From NCBI GenBank assembly GCA_903861015.1, contig CAIOSL010000043.1, positions 1 to 17,074 of the forward strand: a DNA stretch of 17,074 nt, given 5' to 3'. The translations under genes and the position numbers were made by a program. The stretch's first letter is position 1; every line of letters starts with the position of its first letter. Under the pieces are notes generated by a model. That model saw only the letters and a program-made list of their open reading frames with translations. It was not told the origin of the DNA and did no database searches. The stretch comes from an uncultured bacterium. GTDB taxonomy: Bacteria; Patescibacteriota; Saccharimonadia; Saccharimonadales; Saccharimonadaceae. This document shows, piece by piece, positions 15,009-17,074 of this stretch.

Positions 15009-16097
15009 ATGGAATCTCGCAAGCTACCCCGAATCTTATTGGGCCTAGCTGTTTTTGTGCTTGTCGGCCTTAGCCCTGTGACGGTTCATGCCGTCGACAG
15101 CAGCAGCGAAAAAGGCATTGGTATCAGCCCGTCGCTGGTCGAACTAAACGCCACCCGCGGCAATGTATACGAGGTCACCCTAAAAATTACCAACGTTACT
15201 CCAACCGATTTGGTTTACGAATCATCGACCAATGACTTTACATCGGCTGACGAATCCGGATCGCCACACGTAGTCTTAAACAGTACCACTCCCAGCAGCG
15301 CCTCGATAATCAAATGGGTGGCACCAATCCCAAAGTTTACATTAAAATCACACCAAGAAAAGGTGATTACGGCGCAAATTATCGTCCCAGCCAATGCCGA
15401 ACCAGGCGGTCATTATGGCGTGATTCGGTTTTCGGGGCAACCACCCGAGCTTAAAACCAGTGGTGTTGGCCTGTCATTCAGTGCCGGACTGCTGCTGCTG
15501 ATTAGGGTTGACGGCAATATAGCCGAAAAAGCCAGCTTGGTGTCGCTGTTTAGTGCAGCTGGCGCTAATGAATCATGGTTTTTTGAGAGCTCACCAATTA
15601 ATTTGGTGACCAGAATCCAAAATCAGGGTAACGTTCACGTCAAGCCAACCGGTAGTATCGAAGTTCGCGATATGTTTGGTAACTTGGTGGCGACGTTGCC
15701 GGTAAATGCCGACAAAAATAATATCTTGCCTGACAGTATTCGGCGGTTCGAGTCCAAACTAGACGGAATCTGGATGATGGGGCGCTATACGGCCACGGTT
15801 ATGCTGGGTTATGGTACTAACGGCCAGGTCATTAGCGGCACGACATCGTTTTGGGTGGTACCGTATCGATTAATCCTGGCGATTCTGGCGGTTATTGGCC
15901 TGATAGTGTTTATTCTAAATCGCATCGCTAAAGTGTATAATAAACGTGTAGTTGAGCGCGTAAAACGCGAGATCGAATTAGCTAACAAACAACAACAAGA
16001 AGAAAGAGCAATTCATGAGCTCACCCCAGAAATCAAAGCAGTTGAAACCAAACCAATCGAAGTCAAAAAAGATCACAAAAAGATCAAAATCCAGTAG
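15009..16097 (+). CDS. DUF916/WxLIP-like membrane protein with long charged tail, 362 aa
   Basis: A signal peptide (1-28, cut at VHA-VDS) precedes a domain that opens GIGISPSLVELNATRGNVYEV and carries WVAP (103-106) and EPGGHYGVIRFSG (131-143). It is paralogous to the protein at 12493-13386. A second beta domain (about 195-280) includes ILPDSIRRF and GRYTATVMLGYG, which resemble the DUF3324 half of WxLIP proteins. One membrane helix (about 286-304) follows. Unlike its paralogue, it then has a cytoplasmic tail of nearly 60 residues (305-362) rich in Lys, Arg, Glu and Gln. The tail looks helical or coiled-coil (RVVERVKREIELANKQQQEE) and ends in a lysine-rich stretch. The last 83 bases overlap the start of the next gene in another frame. 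There is no ribosome site; it probably relies on coupling to the gene two bases upstream. It likely anchors the secreted WxL-like protein and links it to something inside the cell. Confidence 0.78.
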   Translation: MESRKLPRILLGLAVFVLVGLSPVTVHAVDSSSEKGIGISPSLVELNATRGNVYEVTLKITNVTPTDLVYESSTNDFTSADESGSPHVVLNSTTPSSASIIKWVAPIPKFTLKSHQEKVITAQIIVPANAEPGGHYGVIRFSGQPPELKTSGVGLSFSAGLLLLIRVDGNIAEKASLVSLFSAAGANESWFFESSPINLVTRIQNQGNVHVKPTGSIEVRDMFGNLVATLPVNADKNNILPDSIRRFESKLDGIWMMGRYTATVMLGYGTNGQVISGTTSFWVVPYRLILAILAVIGLIVFILNRIAKVYNKRVVERVKREIELANKQQQEERAIHELTPEIKAVETKPIEVKKDHKKIKIQ

Positions 16098-17074
16098 TCT
16101 TCGACATGCGGTAACGACTGTTCACGGCAAGCAGTCGCGCTTGCGACATTTGCGATTGGTTAATCACCAACACACCGGACGTCTGATCCATATTCGACAC
16201 ACTTCGCACTTATCTTTGATTGTTATTTTGGTTATAGTCGGGTTATTTTTGCTGCTTTCTAGTGGTCTGATAGCGCGCGCTACTTCGGCCAGCGGTCAGG
16301 TCTATGTTGGGGCGGTTGTTGCCGGCCCGGCGCCGACTGTCGGTGCTGTAATTACCAGCCCGGTTGATGGTCAACGAATAACCAACCAGAACAAGGTTGA
16401 TATTGGCGGTACTTGTGCTGTCGATAGCTTTGTGGTTGTTAGTGATAACGGATCAGCCATTGGTTCGACGGCCTGTACGGATGCCGGAGTATTCAAATTG
16501 ACAGCCCAACTGTGGGTTGGATCAAATAGTATCAAAGCTTTAAATTACGACAACCTTAATCAACCTGGTCCTGATACGCCGGCGGTTAATTTGACTGTTG
16601 TCAGTGGGGCTGGTAGCGAAATTGCTTCCAGCGAGGCGACCGTGCCCTTTGTGCCACTTAATCCATCAATTATCGCTGGGCTGGGCACAACAATTCAAGA
16701 TTGTAGCGATTACCAAACAGCCGGCTTGACAACTGGCGGCAATCCGCATATCGCCATCACTTGCGTACCACGCATTATCATACCGAACTCCAAACAGTCG
16801 CTAGGTATTATGGTTTGGGGCGGGACTCCACCTTATGCCATCAGCAGCGATTGGGGTAATAGCTCGAATACTTTGTTAAGCGTTGCCTCGTCGACCTATA
16901 AGGTATTGGATTTTAATTACGCCACGGCCGGCAAATACCAATTGACGGTTAGCCTGACCGATTCGACCGGCAAAGTCGCCACGGTTCAATCGGCTGTCCA
17001 AGCCAGCGGTCAGATAGCCAAGGCAGCTGGCAGCACAACTGACAACAGCTTGAATACTTCGTGGTTTTTTGAAC
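16015..17074 (+). CDS. Membrane-anchored Ig/PKD-like surface protein (5' part, runs off the window)
   Basis: The frame is open from ATG at 16015 to the window end (353 codons, no stop). The first about 63 residues are strongly basic (Lys/Ser then Arg/His), followed by one membrane helix (about 66-86, LSLIVILVIVGLFLLLSSGL) and an extracellular part. This is an N-in, C-out topology. Residues about 108-195 look like a bacterial Ig domain (ITSPVDGQRITNQNKVDIGG, then GVFKLTAQLWVGSNSIKA). Residues about 255-330 look like a PKD-type domain (GTPPYAISSDWG, then ATAGKYQLTVSLTDSTGK). Cysteines at 134, 153, 230 and 250 may form disulfides. The ATG lies within the previous gene, making an 83-base overlap; AAGAAAGAG just before it is a weak ribosome site. 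TTG codons near 16141 would avoid the overlap but still keep the helix, so the true start is uncertain. Confidence 0.72.
   Translation, partial: MSSPQKSKQLKPNQSKSKKITKRSKSSSLRHAVTTVHGKQSRLRHLRLVNHQHTGRLIHIRHTSHLSLIVILVIVGLFLLLSSGLIARATSASGQVYVGAVVAGPAPTVGAVITSPVDGQRITNQNKVDIGGTCAVDSFVVVSDNGSAIGSTACTDAGVFKLTAQLWVGSNSIKALNYDNLNQPGPDTPAVNLTVVSGAGSEIASSEATVPFVPLNPSIIAGLGTTIQDCSDYQTAGLTTGGNPHIAITCVPRIIIPNSKQSLGIMVWGGTPPYAISSDWGNSSNTLLSVASSTYKVLDFNYATAGKYQLTVSLTDSTGKVATVQSAVQASGQIAKAAGSTTDNSLNTSWFFE

Noticed and set aside
1-17074. CRISPR array, tRNA or rRNA genes
   Set aside because: I found no regularly spaced short repeats, cloverleaf-like sequence or rRNA signatures on reading through; this is a by-eye check only.

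Overview
The window reads as chromosome of a small-genome monoderm bacterium. Candidatus Saccharibacteria or another Patescibacteria lineage is my best guess. This rests on remembered family resemblance: a very short TatA, WxL-like and DUF916-like secreted proteins, and composite phage-tail-like adhesins. It also rests on gene packing with overlaps and near-leaderless promoters. I have no marker gene that settles the taxonomy. The standard code fits: every complete gene ends in TAA or TAG, and no long frame depends on reading TGA as sense.

Left block (about 56-12161, all plus strand). A sigma70-type promoter leads four closely packed genes. They are a small Tat-like/membrane-anchored protein (125-340), a 232-aa phage-tail-type protein (344-1042), a 47-aa charged protein (1047-1190) and an 860-aa beta-rich tail-fibre-like protein (1217-3799). 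A second promoter with an internal dyad precedes a giant 2746-aa gene (3921-12161). The giant protein is a mosaic: a four-repeat Asp-box propeller, a beta-solenoid-like stretch, FN3-like and carbohydrate-binding-like tail modules, two tandem copies of an about 210-aa module, and a C-terminal module. That last module is shared, gap-free over 334 codons, with the end of the 860-aa protein. Neither large protein has a signal peptide.

Middle (12181-12390). A strong bidirectional hairpin terminator separates the giant gene from a convergent tatA, which encodes only 54 aa.

Right block (12473-17074). This is a cell-surface cluster: a DUF916/WxLIP-like membrane-anchored protein (12493-13386), a convergent secreted WxL-like protein (13383-13919, minus), a divergent larger secreted WxL-like protein (13984-15006), a second DUF916-like membrane protein (15009-16097), and a membrane-anchored Ig/PKD-type protein that runs off the end (16015-17074). 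The arrangement recalls the csc (WxL plus DUF916) surface complexes of Gram-positive bacteria.

Working picture (inference): the left block makes large tail-fibre-like adhesins, possibly on a membrane platform, and the right block makes an envelope-anchored protein complex. Both would suit a cell that lives by attaching to other cells. No capsid, portal, terminase, tail-tube, baseplate, integrase or transposase gene is visible in the window.
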